In this document: in pieces, positions 1 to 6,360 of the stretch | Layout of the letters: every line of letters starts with the position of its first letter | How positions within the stretch are numbered: the first letter of the stretch is position 1 | From: Gammaproteobacteria bacterium | GTDB taxonomy: Bacteria > Pseudomonadota > Gammaproteobacteria > Enterobacterales > Psychrobiaceae | Length of the DNA stretch: 7,542 bases | Direction of reading: 5' to 3' | NCBI GenBank assembly: GCA_013214885.1 | Contig: JABSRS010000157.1 | Span: 1 to 7,542 of the forward strand | Translations under genes and position numbers: made by a program | The notes under the pieces: generated by a model | Seen by the model: the letters and a program-made list of their open reading frames with translations, nothing else | Told to the model about the DNA's origin: nothing | Database searches by the model: none

Positions 1-159
1 GTATTAGCCGCTTTTGTGGGGGTTCAAAGTGACAAGAATCGCCAGCGAGACTTTGAGGCTGGCGATCCGAAAACCTATATTATGATAGGCATTGTCGCCG
101 CCATGTTACTGGTGCTTGGGCTAATCATGCTGGTTAATATGGTGGTGCCTGAGCAATAA
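1..159 (+). CDS. DUF2970 family small membrane protein (5' end missing)
   Basis: The plus-strand frame is open from base 1 and stops at TAA 157-159, leaving 52 C-terminal residues; the start lies left of the window. The visible part begins AAFVGVQSDKNRQRDFEAGDP, a polar basic/acidic segment matching what I remember of the DUF2970 family (an 'AAFxGVQSxKNRxRDF' signature). One hydrophobic membrane helix follows at about residues 26-50, then a very short tail (PEQ). Family members are single-helix proteins of roughly 60-75 residues with no established function. They are often found near cytochrome c oxidase genes in gammaproteobacteria, which fits this location. The gene converges on sco, and the two coding regions overlap by 26 nt (134-159). 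It is too short for many gene finders to call. The family assignment is by motif recognition only; that this is a real coding end is well supported. Confidence 0.8.
   Translation, partial: VLAAFVGVQSDKNRQRDFEAGDPKTYIMIGIVAAMLLVLGLIMLVNMVVPEQ
38..66 (-). terminator. Possible terminator hairpin for the cox operon, inside the DUF2970 gene
   Basis: Bases 38-46 (ATCGCCAGC) and 58-66 (GCTGGCGAT) form a perfect 9-bp, GC-rich stem with an 11-nt loop. On the minus strand the stem is followed by TTCTTGT, a weak U-tract. It lies about 70 nt past the sco stop codon, where a minus-strand cox transcript would need to end, because there is no intergenic space between sco and the converging gene. The U-tract is interrupted and the sequence is also coding, so the symmetry could be chance. 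Confidence 0.35.
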
Positions 160-826
160 TTATCTCGAATTGTTGCGCCATTAATTTCATATCAACAATC
201 GGGATTGATCCGAGTTTAAGATCTGGCTTAAATTGCCCCTGTAACTGCCCTTGGGGATTAATTAAGGCAATCGAGGCACTGTGACTAACGGCATAATCTT
301 CACTGGGAGCCTGAGCGATGATGCCGTAGGGCAATAACAAGCCTTGGGCGAACGGAAACAATTTATCGTGACTGGTCGTTAGCGCAATAAACTCAGGCTC
401 AAAATAGTTAATATATTGTGTTAGTCTCGGTAAATCATCGCGCAGCGGATCCGCTGACACAAAAATAACTTGAACATTAGCCTGCTGTTGTAGTTGCCGA
501 TAGACGCCTTTTAATCGAGCTAACGTGGTTGGACAAACATCAGGACAATAGGTATAACCAAATAGCACAAAACTCCATTTCCCGAGTAAGTCTTGATTAG
601 TAAAAGATCCTGTTTTAGTACTCGGTAATTCAAATGGCGCAATCAGTTTAGCGGGTGAAAAAGCCCGAAAGTTGGCACTTTTGCTGCTGCTTACCGCTAC
701 TATAGGCTCAATAGCTTTCAACTCGGTACTAGGTTGTGAGCGCCAAGCATTTACTTGCCAACCAAGCAGTGCAGCCATCACAATAACGCTTATCCATAAC
801 AATCTTCTTTGCCAATTATTTACCAC
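134..826 (-). CDS. sco: SCO1/SenC/PrrC family copper metallochaperone for CuA
   Basis: This 230-residue membrane-anchored thioredoxin-fold protein delivers copper to, or reduces, the CuA site of subunit II on the periplasmic side. A basic N-terminus (WQRR) and one membrane helix at about residues 9-24 leave the domain in the periplasm. The SCO copper site is complete: CPDVC with Cys94 and Cys98, and His182 in the segment VSHSASIALINP. The DP-x-RDD segment (about residues 126-131) is also typical. The length is normal. The start is GTG at 824-826; the ORF has no ATG at the N-terminus before residue 17, which would cut into the anchor. A moderate ribosome site (GGTGGGA) lies 5 nt upstream, inside the end of cyoE. 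Only 2 nt separate the cyoE stop from this start, so translation is probably coupled. It is the last minus-strand gene of the cluster, and its 3' end overlaps the converging DUF2970 gene. Confidence 0.95.
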   Translation of the reverse strand: MVNNWQRRLLWISVIVMAALLGWQVNAWRSQPSTELKAIEPIVAVSSSKSANFRAFSPAKLIAPFELPSTKTGSFTNQDLLGKWSFVLFGYTYCPDVCPTTLARLKGVYRQLQQQANVQVIFVSADPLRDDLPRLTQYINYFEPEFIALTTSHDKLFPFAQGLLLPYGIIAQAPSEDYAVSHSASIALINPQGQLQGQFKPDLKLGSIPIVDMKLMAQQFEIIIAQAPPY

Positions 827-828
827 GG

Positions 829-1737
829 TTATCCCACCATATAATGATCTAATAATAGGATTATAAACAATATCATCAGATGATAAATCGAATATTTAAA
901 TACCGCCATTGGCGAGCGTTTTTCTGGGGTATACTTTAACTGCCATGCAACATAAAAAAAGCCCCAATTTAATAAGCTCGACCCAATGAAATAAAGCCAT
1001 CCCGACATCCCCATTAAATAAGGTAACAAGCCCACCGCCATTAATAACACGGTATAAAGTAGGATCATCGTTTTGGTAAATTCGATGCCATGGGTCACTG
1101 GCAACATCGGTAAACCCGTTTTTTTATAATCATCATAGCGATCAATCGCTAAGGCCCAAAAATGCGGCGGGGTCCAGGTGAAGATAATCATCACCAACAG
1201 CAAGGCGTTACCATCAAATTGGCCAGTAATCGCGGTCCAGCCTAACAGTGGCGGCGCGGCACCAGCAATGCCACCAATCACAATATTTTGTGGCGTCGCC
1301 CGTTTTAACCACATAGTATAAACCACCGCATAACCTAACATGCTAATCAGGGTTAATACCGCTGTTAATGGATTAACCAACCACCATAACACCGCCATTC
1401 CAACTATGGCCAACAGCCAACCAAATTGCTGTGCGCGCTTAAGACTCACCTTACCTTGAGGGATTGGACGGCGTTTGGTTCGAGCCATTTTGCAATCTAT
1501 ATTATGGTCAATGCAGTGATTAAATACCGCTCCCGCCGAGGCCATTAGACCAATGCCAAAGCTGGCAATTAAGACCAAATCTAATGGTGGCGCGCTAGGT
1601 GTAGCCAAGCACATCCCAACAATCGCCGTGAGCAGCAACAGTAAAATAACTTTAGGTTTGGTTAATTGATAATAAACTCGCCAAGTTGCCAGCAGATCCA
1701 GATTAGCGGTTATGGACGTCGAAGGTGATTTAATCAT
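829..1737 (-). CDS. cyoE: Protoheme IX farnesyltransferase (heme O synthase)
   Basis: An integral membrane prenyltransferase of the UbiA superfamily that joins farnesyl diphosphate to heme B to give heme O, the precursor of heme A. At 302 residues it has the usual length. Both Asp-rich substrate motifs are present: N73-x3-D77-x3-D81 followed by KMARTKRRP, and IDRYDDY at about residues 198-204 followed by KKTGLPMLP. Roughly eight or nine hydrophobic helices can be seen. The ATG is well supported: AGGAG lies 6 nt upstream and overlaps the TAG stop of the preceding gene, with only 9 nt between the genes. It could equally be named ctaB because it sits in an aa3 oxidase cluster. The heme A synthase gene (ctaA/cox15), usually just upstream in related clusters, is absent, so this enzyme's product has no next enzyme encoded in the window. 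Confidence 0.96.
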   Translation of the reverse strand: MIKSPSTSITANLDLLATWRVYYQLTKPKVILLLLLTAIVGMCLATPSAPPLDLVLIASFGIGLMASAGAVFNHCIDHNIDCKMARTKRRPIPQGKVSLKRAQQFGWLLAIVGMAVLWWLVNPLTAVLTLISMLGYAVVYTMWLKRATPQNIVIGGIAGAAPPLLGWTAITGQFDGNALLLVMIIFTWTPPHFWALAIDRYDDYKKTGLPMLPVTHGIEFTKTMILLYTVLLMAVGLLPYLMGMSGWLYFIGSSLLNWGFFYVAWQLKYTPEKRSPMAVFKYSIYHLMILFIILLLDHYMVG

Positions 1738-1746
1738 AGTTATCTC

Positions 1747-2307
1747 CTAGCCAATGCGTGAAAGTTTGAGTAGTTGCTTAAGATCGAGCAAGATATTGTG
1801 GGCGATCACCAAGGATTGTTGATGATCGTTGGGAAACTCAAATGTCATCATTAAGTTACCTAAAGGATCAACGATCACCACTTGTTGGTCGTAATTTAAG
1901 GTTGATAACGACTCGAGACTGATGATTTTCACTGGCACATGCTGACCAGTGTCTCCTGCAGGTAACAGGCGCAGATTATTGGTCGCAATCACCACCGTGA
2001 CGCGTTCTTGTAATCGCCCCAATGCGCGCCACGTTTGTTGGACATAACCGAGCCGTTCAAGGCATAATTCATTGCAGTTATTTTTTGCAATATAAAGCAT
2101 CTGCCATTGACCCGTCGCGGGGTTATCTAGCGCCAGCTCTTGATAACTGACTGGATTATTGACCAGCACTCCGCCATGGGTCGTTACCTCACCGCGAAAG
2201 CCACTAGTTAACAGCACTTTTGCCAATATAACGGGCACCGCAAAAGCCAAGATCATTAGTAATAATTGTTTTTCACCTCTGCTTTTCACTATTTTTTGAT
2301 TATTCAT
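1747..2307 (-). CDS. SCO-like thioredoxin-fold cox-cluster protein with a CX3C motif, role unknown
   Basis: A 186-residue protein with an N-terminal membrane helix (about residues 14-34) after a basic tail (KSRGEK), so the rest should be periplasmic. The core reads as a degenerate SCO/thioredoxin fold. WQMLYIAKNNC leads into Cys78-x3-Cys82 (CNELC), in the place of the SCO CPDVC, and VVIVDPLGNLMMTF (about 143-156) matches the SCO strand IALINPQGQLQGQF. The SCO histidine ligand, eight residues before that Asp/Asn-Pro, is replaced (Asn139). The start is ATG at 2305-2307, not the upstream ATG at 2382, which would read far into surf1: AGGA lies 6 nt upstream, and the ATG overlaps the surf1 TGA as ATGA, implying coupling. 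Similar unnamed proteins sit between surf1 and ctaA in gammaproteobacterial cox clusters. A part in copper or thiol handling is inferred, not shown. Confidence 0.88.
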   Translation of the reverse strand: MNNQKIVKSRGEKQLLLMILAFAVPVILAKVLLTSGFRGEVTTHGGVLVNNPVSYQELALDNPATGQWQMLYIAKNNCNELCLERLGYVQQTWRALGRLQERVTVVIATNNLRLLPAGDTGQHVPVKIISLESLSTLNYDQQVVIVDPLGNLMMTFEFPNDHQQSLVIAHNILLDLKQLLKLSRIG

Positions 2308-3038
2308 GCTGTTTCCTTTTGTGAATTCCGACGCCAAAATACCCCAGTTAAGATCAATAATGTCGCCGCTAGCGTAAACCATTGCACGGCATAACCGAGG
2401 TGCTTTTCAACCGACATATTGACCCAAAGCCATTGCTTTTGATAACCGACTTGGTGTGCCGGCTCTATTCTTAATACCGCGGGAAATAAATGTAGATCCC
2501 CAAGCGGTATTTGTAATTGCTGAGTAATTTTATCCAGTTCAATTTGGGCAATCACCCGCGGCCACTTGTCACCAACTTTCATCTCAAAAGCATAGGGGTT
2601 ATCGCTTGGTTGATGGAGATTACCTGTTATTTCAACACTGCCAGACCAGGTATTTAGCTCAGGTAAAATATCGCGATAACCATTGCCAGCCACCCAACCA
2701 AGGTTAACCACAATGACCTTAGCGGCATAATCATCAATTAATAATGGCACTAAAACATGATAGCCAACTCGACCATTATTGGTGATGTTATCGAGTAAAA
2801 ATGTATATTGATGGAGCAACGTTCCTGACACCACTACGGGATATTGACTAAGGTCTTGCGCTGTCACCGACGCTAAAGGCTGATGTGGTTGAGCGGTTCG
2901 AACCATAATACTGGAAAAGTATTGCTCTTTTTCATCCGCACGGTCGAGCTGCCACATCCCCAGTTTGATTAAGCCAGCAAAAACCAACGCAATAAATATC
3001 AGTGTCATGATAACGAGTGTGCTAATATTTTTTGTCAT
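2304..3038 (-). CDS. surf1: SURF1 family cytochrome oxidase biogenesis protein
   Basis: A 244-residue inner-membrane assembly factor that helps place heme A in subunit I. It has the family's two-helix plan: helix 1 at about residues 8-27 followed by the hallmark LGMWQLDRADEKEQ, a periplasmic domain, and helix 2 at about residues 217-236. Family motifs are GYHVLVPL (92-99), VNLGWV (111-116) and the C-terminal HLGYAVQWF, whose His213 corresponds to the heme-binding histidine of bacterial SURF1. The start was chosen at 3036-3038, not at an in-frame ATG 17 codons upstream: GAGG lies 4 nt before it, and the longer form would add an unusual tail running into the divergent DUF2909 gene. The stop overlaps the next gene's start (ATGA). 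The gene is separated from coxC by about 240 nt occupied by the opposite-strand gene, so it is either read through from coxC or has its own promoter inside that region. Confidence 0.95.
   Translation of the reverse strand: MTKNISTLVIMTLIFIALVFAGLIKLGMWQLDRADEKEQYFSSIMVRTAQPHQPLASVTAQDLSQYPVVVSGTLLHQYTFLLDNITNNGRVGYHVLVPLLIDDYAAKVIVVNLGWVAGNGYRDILPELNTWSGSVEITGNLHQPSDNPYAFEMKVGDKWPRVIAQIELDKITQQLQIPLGDLHLFPAVLRIEPAHQVGYQKQWLWVNMSVEKHLGYAVQWFTLAATLLILTGVFWRRNSQKETA
3020..3028 (+). promoter_or_regulatory. Possible extended -10 promoter element for the DUF2909 gene
   Basis: TGCTAATAT on the plus strand resembles an extended -10 element (TGn followed by a TATAAT-like hexamer, 4 of 6 matching). 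It would place a transcript start near 3035, giving a leader of about 29 nt before the ATG at 3064. It lies inside the first codons of surf1, which is forced by the 25-nt divergent gap. No good -35 is seen at the expected distance. Confidence 0.2.
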
Positions 3039-3063
3039 ATAACCTCGTTGGCTAATAAAACGT

Positions 3064-3273
3064 ATGACGCTTATCAAACTGATCATCATTGCGCTATTTA
3101 TCTTGGTTTTCGTTAGCCTGTTTCAGGCTGTTTTAATTATGCGAAAACCAAATTCAAACATTAGGATGAGTAAGTTTTTCGCTCGGCGCTTGCTCTTTTC
3201 AGTACTACTGTTTCTGATTATTTTAATTGCAATAGCACTAGGCCTGATTACACCGAATCCTCGTCCGTATTGA
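3064..3273 (+). CDS. DUF2909 family twin-transmembrane small protein
   Basis: A 69-residue protein with two hydrophobic helices (about residues 3-26 and 43-64). They are joined by a basic, polar loop (MRKPNSNIRMSKFFARR), and a short tail ends NPRPY. The twin-helix plan with a basic loop and the location match the DUF2909 ('twin transmembrane protein') family, which I recall as often lying between coxC and surf1 in gammaproteobacteria. No function is established. The basic loop suggests both termini face the periplasm. The ATG at 3064 is the only sensible start, since an in-frame stop lies at 3040-3042; no strong ribosome site is visible. It runs opposite to all the oxidase genes: 25 nt from the surf1 start and 5 nt from the coxC stop, so the whole gene is antisense to any coxC-surf1 read-through transcript. 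The composition and conserved context argue that it is real. Confidence 0.82.
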   Translation: MTLIKLIIIALFILVFVSLFQAVLIMRKPNSNIRMSKFFARRLLFSVLLFLIILIAIALGLITPNPRPY

Positions 3274-3278
3274 TCTGA

Positions 3279-4154
3279 CTAAATAATATAAACAAAGAAA
3301 AATAACCCTAGCCACACCACATCGACAAAGTGCCAATACCAACTGCTGGCCTGAAATGCAAAATGGTTATTGGGCTCAAAATGCCCCTTTAATACCCGAA
3401 CTAACATCACAAACAACATAAAGGTGCCAAAAGTGACATGCATGCCATGAAAGCCAGTTAAGATAAAGAAGGTATTGCCGTAAACGCCAGCACTAAGGGT
3501 TAGCCCCATGTGACGGTAGGCCTCAACATATTCCTCAACTTGTAACACTAAGAAGCAGGCACCGAGTAATACCGTAATCGCCAATAAAATTATCAGTGGT
3601 TTGCGGTTATCTTTTTCCAAGTTAACGTGAGCGAAATGTAAGGTAACCGATGATGTTAACAAAATAATGGTATTAATCAGCGGCAACCCCTGCCAGCCCA
3701 TTGCCTGTGTCGTGTCACCTGCTGGTGTAATGATTAACGGCCAAATGGCTTCAAATTCAGGCCATAATACCTGCCCCGTCATGACGTTGTTCGAGCCCCC
3801 GCCGAGCCAAAAAGTCGAAATATTACGCACATAAAATAGCGCGCCAAAGAAGGCGACAAAAAACATCACTTCAGAAAACAAAAACCAGCTCATGCCTTGG
3901 CGAAACGAGCGATCCATTTGGTCGCTATACATCCCCGCCTGAGACTCTTTAATGACATCGCTAAACCAGCCGAACATCATCGCAACAATAATTCCAATCC
4001 CCAGCGTTAAAATCCAGGTCCCACTGCTGGCTGCGCTGCCGATTTGCTGAACGGTAGTTCCTGCGCCGATCGCAATGAAAAACAAGCCAATGGCGCCAAT
4101 AATTGGCCAATAACTTTGGGTCGGTACATAGTAACTTGTGGTCTTGTTCGTCAT
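3279..4154 (-). CDS. coxC: Cytochrome c oxidase subunit III
   Basis: The non-redox core subunit of the family A oxidase, a seven-helix membrane protein that binds lipid, keeps subunit I stable in turnover and supports proton uptake. At 291 residues it is full length. Family signatures are MSWFLFSEVMFFVAFF with the conserved Glu95, FHGMHVTFG (about 235-243), and the C-terminal SWYWHFVDVVWLGLFF (about 271-286). The start at 4152-4154 has AGGAG 6 nt upstream, and the gene follows ctaG by 22 nt. Residues 112-150 form a loop with a Gly/Asn-rich stretch between helices, as in other proteobacterial copies. ctaE is an alternative name. Its stop lies 5 nt from the converging stop of the DUF2909 gene, with no clear terminator between them, so read-through into surf1 is plausible. 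Confidence 0.97.
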   Translation of the reverse strand: MTNKTTSYYVPTQSYWPIIGAIGLFFIAIGAGTTVQQIGSAASSGTWILTLGIGIIVAMMFGWFSDVIKESQAGMYSDQMDRSFRQGMSWFLFSEVMFFVAFFGALFYVRNISTFWLGGGSNNVMTGQVLWPEFEAIWPLIITPAGDTTQAMGWQGLPLINTIILLTSSVTLHFAHVNLEKDNRKPLIILLAITVLLGACFLVLQVEEYVEAYRHMGLTLSAGVYGNTFFILTGFHGMHVTFGTFMLFVMLVRVLKGHFEPNNHFAFQASSWYWHFVDVVWLGLFFFVYII

Positions 4155-4176
4155 GCAAAGCTCCTAATCAATGTAG

Positions 4177-4722
4177 TTACAGCATATTGGCTGCCTGATC
4201 GGTCACGTTAAATAAGCTATAAGATAATGTCATCGTATTAATGTGCTGAGGAATGTCAGGTGAGATAAAAAATACCAAGCCCATTTCAACCTGTTCACCA
4301 GGATTTAATGGTTGCTGATTAAAACAGAAACATTCGGTTTTATTGAGATAATTAGCGGCAAGTCCTGGTGAGACTGATGGGATGGCTTGACCGATAATTC
4401 GGGTTGAGGCTAAATTAATTGCGCTAAACTTAACCACTTTATTTTCGCCAGGATGAACATCGACATATTTAACCAGTGGCTTAAATCTCCATGGCATCCC
4501 AGGGGCTACCGACGTCATAAATTCCAGGCGGACCGTACGTGATTGATCAGTCAATTGACTCGGTAAATCGCTTTTTACCACCGTACGGCCATTAAGACCA
4601 GTGACTTGACAAAAGACATCGTAAAGAGGCACTAGCGCAAAACCAAAACCAAACATCAGCACGATCACCGATCCTAGTTTGACCATTAGTTTTTTGTTTT
4701 TTTGCGCTAGTGATCGGCTCAT
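4177..4722 (-). CDS. ctaG: Cytochrome c oxidase assembly protein CtaG/Cox11 (CuB insertion)
   Basis: A membrane-anchored periplasmic copper chaperone that supplies CuB of subunit I. At 181 residues it matches the Cox11 family length. There is one helix at about residues 12-32 after a basic tail (QKNKKLMVK). The juxtamembrane segment VPLYDVFCQVTGLNG carries conserved Cys38, and an immunoglobulin-like domain follows with the diagnostic CFCF copper site (Cys131 and Cys133). The later PGEQVEMGLVFFISPDI segment is also typical. The ATG at 4720-4722 is preceded by GAGG in the short spacer after the coxA stop (12 nt between genes). The position between coxA and coxC is the usual one. This is the Cox11-type CtaG, not the unrelated Bacillus multi-helix CtaG. 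Confidence 0.96.
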   Translation of the reverse strand: MSRSLAQKNKKLMVKLGSVIVLMFGFGFALVPLYDVFCQVTGLNGRTVVKSDLPSQLTDQSRTVRLEFMTSVAPGMPWRFKPLVKYVDVHPGENKVVKFSAINLASTRIIGQAIPSVSPGLAANYLNKTECFCFNQQPLNPGEQVEMGLVFFISPDIPQHINTMTLSYSLFNVTDQAANML

Positions 4723-4734
4723 CTTTAACCTCGG

Positions 4735-6360
4735 CTATTTAATAACTGGTGGCGTGGTATGGCTATGGTAAGGCGCTGGTGATGGCAAATCCCATTCTAA
4801 ACCCTCGGCTCCTTCCCAAGGTTTCGCTGGGGCTTTGGTACCACCACGAACACATTTAATCATCACCACTAAGAAAATCAGTTGCGACAGACCAAATGCA
4901 AATCCACCGATACTCACCAACTGATTAAAATCGGCAAACTGCAAGGCATAATCAGGGACCCGGCGCGGCATCCCAGCGAGGCCTAAGAAATGCATTGGGA
5001 AAAACAGCACATTAACTGAGATTAAAGAACACCAAAAATGAAGTTTTCCCAAGCGTTCGTCATACATATGACCGGTCCATTTCGGGACCCAATAATAAGA
5101 AGCAGCCATAATCGAGAAGATTGCCCCTGTCACCAAGACATAGTGAAAATGCGCGACCACAAAGTAGGTATCATGATATTGGAAATCGGCTGGGGTAATT
5201 GCCAGCATTAATCCTGAAAAACCGCCAATGGTAAAGAGTACAATAAAGGCAATCGCAAATAACATCGGCGTTTCAAAGGTCATTGATCCTCGCCACATAG
5301 TCGCAACCCAGTTAAACACCTTAACTCCCGTTGGCACTGAGATTAGCATGGTGCAATACATAAAAAACAACTCGGCAGTCAACGGCATACCAGTGGTAAA
5401 CATATGATGGGCCCACACCGTAAAGGATAAAACAGCGATCGACGCGGTGGCATAAACCATTGATGAGTAACCAAAGAGTTTTTTACGTGAAAAAGTCGGA
5501 ATAATCGCCGAAATAATGCCAAATGATGGCAAAATCATAATATACACTTCAGGGTGACCAAAGAACCAAAAGATGTGCTGGAACAACACAGGATCGCCAC
5601 CGCCAGCGGCTTCAAAAAAGCTGGTGCCAAAATACTTATCGGTCAACACCATCGTCACCGTGGCCGCTAATACGGGCATTACCGCAATTAATAGGAACGC
5701 CGTAATTAACCAAGTCCATACAAACAGTGGCATTTTCATGTAAGTCATACCAGGCGCGCGCATATTAATGATAGTAACGATCACATTGATCGCACCGAGG
5801 ATCGACGAGATCCCCATAATATGAATCGCAAAGACAAACAACGCGGTACTATCGGGCGAATAAGTCGTCGAAAGCGGCGCGTAAAAAGTCCAACCAAAAT
5901 TAGGGCCACCGCCTTCCATAAATAATGACGATAACAAGATCGCAAAGGCCATTGGCAAGATCCAAAAGCTCCAGTTGTTCATTCGTGGCAACGCCATATC
6001 TGGCGCGCCAATCATCATTGGAATTAACCAGTTAGCCAACCCCGTAAACGCAGGCATCACGGCACCAAATACCATGATTAACCCGTGAACGGTGGTCATT
6101 TGATTAAAGAAGCCGGGTTCAATGATCTGCAAACCTGGTTGGTAAAGTTCGGCGCGGATCACCATCGCCATTCCGCCACCAACCAAGAACATCAGAAAAC
6201 TAAAACATAGATAAAGCGTGCCAATGTCTTTATGGTTAGTGGTTAAGATCCAACGCATGATCCCTTTAGGCGGTTGGTGATGATGTGCGGTACTTTTTTG
6301 ATCGGTATTATTTTGTTCAGTACTGTTTTCGTTTCCGCCTTGTACTATCGTATCTGCCAT
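4735..6360 (-). CDS. coxA: Cytochrome c oxidase subunit I (heme-copper oxidase family A)
   Basis: The catalytic subunit: 541 residues and twelve helices, reducing O2 to water at the heme a3-CuB site while pumping protons. All key residues are visible: low-spin heme ligands His92 and His406; CuB ligands His269 (in HPEVY, with cross-linked Tyr273), His318 and His319; heme a3 ligand His404 (AHFHY). The D-channel has Asn110, Asp121, Asn128/129 and Glu271, and the K-channel has Lys347 (PTGVKVF). Arg466/Arg467 are the propionate arginines and Arg69 (VIRAEL) aligns with the arginine near the heme a formyl group. This makes it an A1-type pump. The first 30 residues form a polar Asn/Gln/His-rich tail (AHHHQPP). 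The ATG shares one base with the coxB stop (TAATG), and GAGGGAG lies 7 nt upstream within coxB, so translation is coupled. ctaD is the alternative name. Whether it actually carries heme A cannot be read from the sequence, since no heme A synthase gene is present here. Confidence 0.98.
   Translation of the reverse strand: MADTIVQGGNENSTEQNNTDQKSTAHHHQPPKGIMRWILTTNHKDIGTLYLCFSFLMFLVGGGMAMVIRAELYQPGLQIIEPGFFNQMTTVHGLIMVFGAVMPAFTGLANWLIPMMIGAPDMALPRMNNWSFWILPMAFAILLSSLFMEGGGPNFGWTFYAPLSTTYSPDSTALFVFAIHIMGISSILGAINVIVTIINMRAPGMTYMKMPLFVWTWLITAFLLIAVMPVLAATVTMVLTDKYFGTSFFEAAGGGDPVLFQHIFWFFGHPEVYIMILPSFGIISAIIPTFSRKKLFGYSSMVYATASIAVLSFTVWAHHMFTTGMPLTAELFFMYCTMLISVPTGVKVFNWVATMWRGSMTFETPMLFAIAFIVLFTIGGFSGLMLAITPADFQYHDTYFVVAHFHYVLVTGAIFSIMAASYYWVPKWTGHMYDERLGKLHFWCSLISVNVLFFPMHFLGLAGMPRRVPDYALQFADFNQLVSIGGFAFGLSQLIFLVVMIKCVRGGTKAPAKPWEGAEGLEWDLPSPAPYHSHTTPPVIK

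Noticed and set aside
672..866. Plus-strand open frame of 64 codons opposite the sco/cyoE junction
   Set aside because: It lies antisense to two confidently identified genes and its peptide has no recognisable family features; treated as a shadow.
2308..2382. Longer form of the CX3C protein starting near 2382
   Set aside because: It would overlap surf1 by about 75 nt and add a non-hydrophobic tail before the membrane anchor; the ATGA-coupled start at 2307 with AGGA 6 nt upstream is far better.
3034..3068. Inverted repeat GTCATA ... TATGAC spanning the surf1/DUF2909 divergent gap, which could look like an operator
   Set aside because: The arms are only 6 bp and are simply the two divergent starts, both beginning ATGAC; symmetry does not extend in either direction.
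3039..3089. Longer surf1 form starting at the ATG near 3089
   Set aside because: The extra 17 residues are not SURF1-like and run into the DUF2909 gene, while the ATG at 3036-3038 has a GAGG ribosome site 4 nt upstream.
3250..3300. Search for a bidirectional terminator between the coxC and DUF2909 stops
   Set aside because: The gap is 5 nt, and I found no stable hairpin followed by a T-run on either strand.
3961..4158. Minus-strand open frame of 65 codons overlapping the start of coxC in another frame
   Set aside because: It overlaps the conserved coxC N-terminus, and its peptide has no family-like features.
4533..4587. Two copies of CCGTACG, 48 bp apart, with a GGTAAA/TTTACC mini-hairpin between them, inside ctaG
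   Set aside because: Short, within a well-conserved coding region and not at a gene boundary; chance repeats of this size are expected in a window this long.
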